The translations under genes and the position numbers were made by a program. The notes beneath the pieces are model-generated. The model was not told the origin of the DNA. It did not search any database and saw nothing but the letters and a program-made list of their open reading frames with translations. A DNA stretch of 64,000 nucleotides from Monilinia fructicola (Eukaryota > Ascomycota > Leotiomycetes > Helotiales > Sclerotiniaceae), in assembly GCA_008692225.1 (NCBI GenBank), contig VICG01000016.1, positions 1,508,001 to 1,572,000 of the forward strand. The letters run 5' to 3'. Of the stretch, positions 62,994-64,000 are shown piece by piece (the stretch's first letter is position 1; each line of letters opens with the position of its first letter).

Positions 62994-63772
62994 GGAAGTG
63001 GTTGAGAAGCTAGACTTACTATCGAGAGTGAGCAATCATGCTTTTGCGTTTGCGTGTATATCTGTCAATGTGCATCTAATATGAATTATGCATTCGCATC
63101 TTCGAACCCGGCAAAGGGGCTGGGAAATTAAGAGCGCACACTCATCACCCAGCACCTCATCTGGGGTTTGGGGAACGCAAAACTCCTATCTGCTGGAGAT
63201 TGAAACGTGATGCAAAGGAAAGTCTTCTGAAGTTTGAGGCATGCAACGGTTGACACTTTACGTATCAGAGACGAAGAAGTGATTCCAATGAAGCAAGCCA
63301 TCTAGGGCTTTAGGAGTAAGCGATCTCCCTTTCCCCAAAAGATGGATCCATCCTCGACTCGAGCAAAAAATGCACTCGCACATTCGCATTCCAAGAAAGC
63401 CCAAACCCATCCCGAATCACACACACACACACACACACTGCAGACACAATCAAAAAACCCAACACGAGACCATTTCGTGAAAATAATGAATTTTCTTTTC
63501 TAAAAAATAATACTACCATGAATAATATTATACATTTGAATTCCACCAGTCCATCGCAGTATTATGCCATCTAAAGGGTTTGAGTAAAGGAGCGACGAGA
63601 AAACGTCCGGAGACATTAGTATTAAAAAAAAAGACCCCCACTTCACACTCGCTTCTTAGCGCTCGCGTCTCCCTCCGCCGTTGTGTTTCTATCCCCCGTG
63701 CCAAAGTGGCGCGCCTCTCGCGGCGCTCTCTCGTTCTGAACTCCCGGTAGCGCAGACTCGTGCCGTCGTCGC
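62994..63772. other. Convergent intergenic region
   Basis: No gene was found. It holds a short (CA)n at about 63420-63439. It lies between the permease and the partial gene at the window edge. Confidence 0.5.
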
Positions 63773-64000
63773 TTAGTTGGCGAGGCTGTAGGAGTAAGAG
63801 CGGGAACAAGTCCACTTGTCGGATCCTTGTTGGCCGGGCTCGTAGGTAGCTTGGGCGCTACCGTATGATTGGGTGAACAGGGAGCAGTACGTGCCCATTG
63901 GCTTTCCGTTCTTCTCCAGCATGTACGAGTTGAAGAACTTGCATTGGTAAGGAGCATAGTTTGTCATCTTGTAGATGGCTTGCATCCAAGACGAGACGAG
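63773..64000 (-). CDS. C-terminal part of a secreted Cys-containing fungal protein (runs off the window)
   Basis: 75 codons are visible, and the frame is open to the window edge, so the N-terminus lies beyond 64000. The piece reads WMQAIYKMTNYAPYQCKFF, NSYMLEKNGKPMGTYCSLFT, QSYGSAQATYEPGQQGSDKW, TCSRSYSYSLAN and stops at 63773. The CxFFNSY..G.YCSL.T pattern, aromatic residues and paired Cys are typical of a recurrent C-terminal domain in secreted fungal surface proteins of unknown function. No more can be said from the fragment. Confidence 0.6.
   Translation of the reverse strand, partial: LVSSWMQAIYKMTNYAPYQCKFFNSYMLEKNGKPMGTYCSLFTQSYGSAQATYEPGQQGSDKWTCSRSYSYSLAN

Overview
The window is nuclear DNA from a filamentous ascomycete. 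The introns are short (mostly 47-75 nt) with GTRNGT donors, CTAAC-type branch points and YAG acceptors. The families present are typical fungal ones (AVO1/SIN1 TORC2 subunit, RNase P Pop3, Ecm15-type protein, PAQR receptor, CBM18/LysM-like wall protein). An AT-rich block carries RIP-like decay. Gene content and style fit the Leotiomycetes (Sclerotiniaceae-like); that placement is inference.

Layout. 1-4.0 kb: no gene, simple repeats. 4.2-4.8 kb: small Ser/Ala-rich GPI-type wall protein (+). 5.4-8.0 kb: SIN1/AVO1 (-), divergent from a PRCC-domain protein (+, 8.6-9.8 kb). 10.2-11.5 kb: GC-rich unrecognised protein (-), one frame break. 13.7-21.7 kb: giant ubiquitin-specific protease (-, about 2,550 aa, seven exons, several frame breaks). 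22.3-24.9 kb: very AT-rich decayed repeat block with an (ATT)n tract, a 159-bp TA-flanked inverted-repeat element and a 668-bp inverted-repeat element. 26.3-26.7 kb: a 383-bp pogo-like MITE. 26.9-27.9 kb: RNase P/MRP subunit POP3 (+). 29.0-29.7 kb: Ecm15-type thiamine-binding protein (-). 33.9-35.1 kb: PLC-like GPI protein (+). 36.3-37.1 kb: GNAT acetyltransferase (+, broken). 37.4-40.0 kb: AAA ATPase (-). 42.7-43.9 kb: PAQR/IZH membrane protein (+). 46.5-46.8 kb: weak small gene. 47.5-49.7 kb: coronin (-). 51.0 kb: intron-containing tRNA-Val(CAC). 53.0-59.7 kb: a 19-exon secreted mosaic protein. 61.2-63.0 kb: amino-acid permease (+). 63.8 kb to the edge: C-terminus of a secreted protein (-).

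Most unusual locus: the 53.0-59.7 kb gene. A signal peptide, a Gly/Asn/Pro-rich segment and about 2 kb of Ser/Thr/Arg coding minisatellite are followed by 13 tiny exons (39-132 nt). All are flanked by phase-0 introns and most encode variants of one Ser-rich repeat. A hevein-type chitin-binding domain, a LysM-like segment and an unrecognised C-terminal module follow. Exon+intron units appear to have been duplicated in tandem, and every small exon can be skipped without changing frame.

A second, technical pattern matters for any reader: at least seven otherwise well-conserved genes (unknown 10.2 kb gene, USP, POP3, GNAT, coronin, the mosaic gene, permease) are interrupted by length errors, nearly all at mononucleotide runs and mostly surplus bases. 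This looks like an under-polished long-read assembly rather than seven pseudogenes. Amino-acid lengths given for those genes assume correction of the breaks. The genes do not form an obvious pathway cluster; they are mostly housekeeping plus cell-surface functions.
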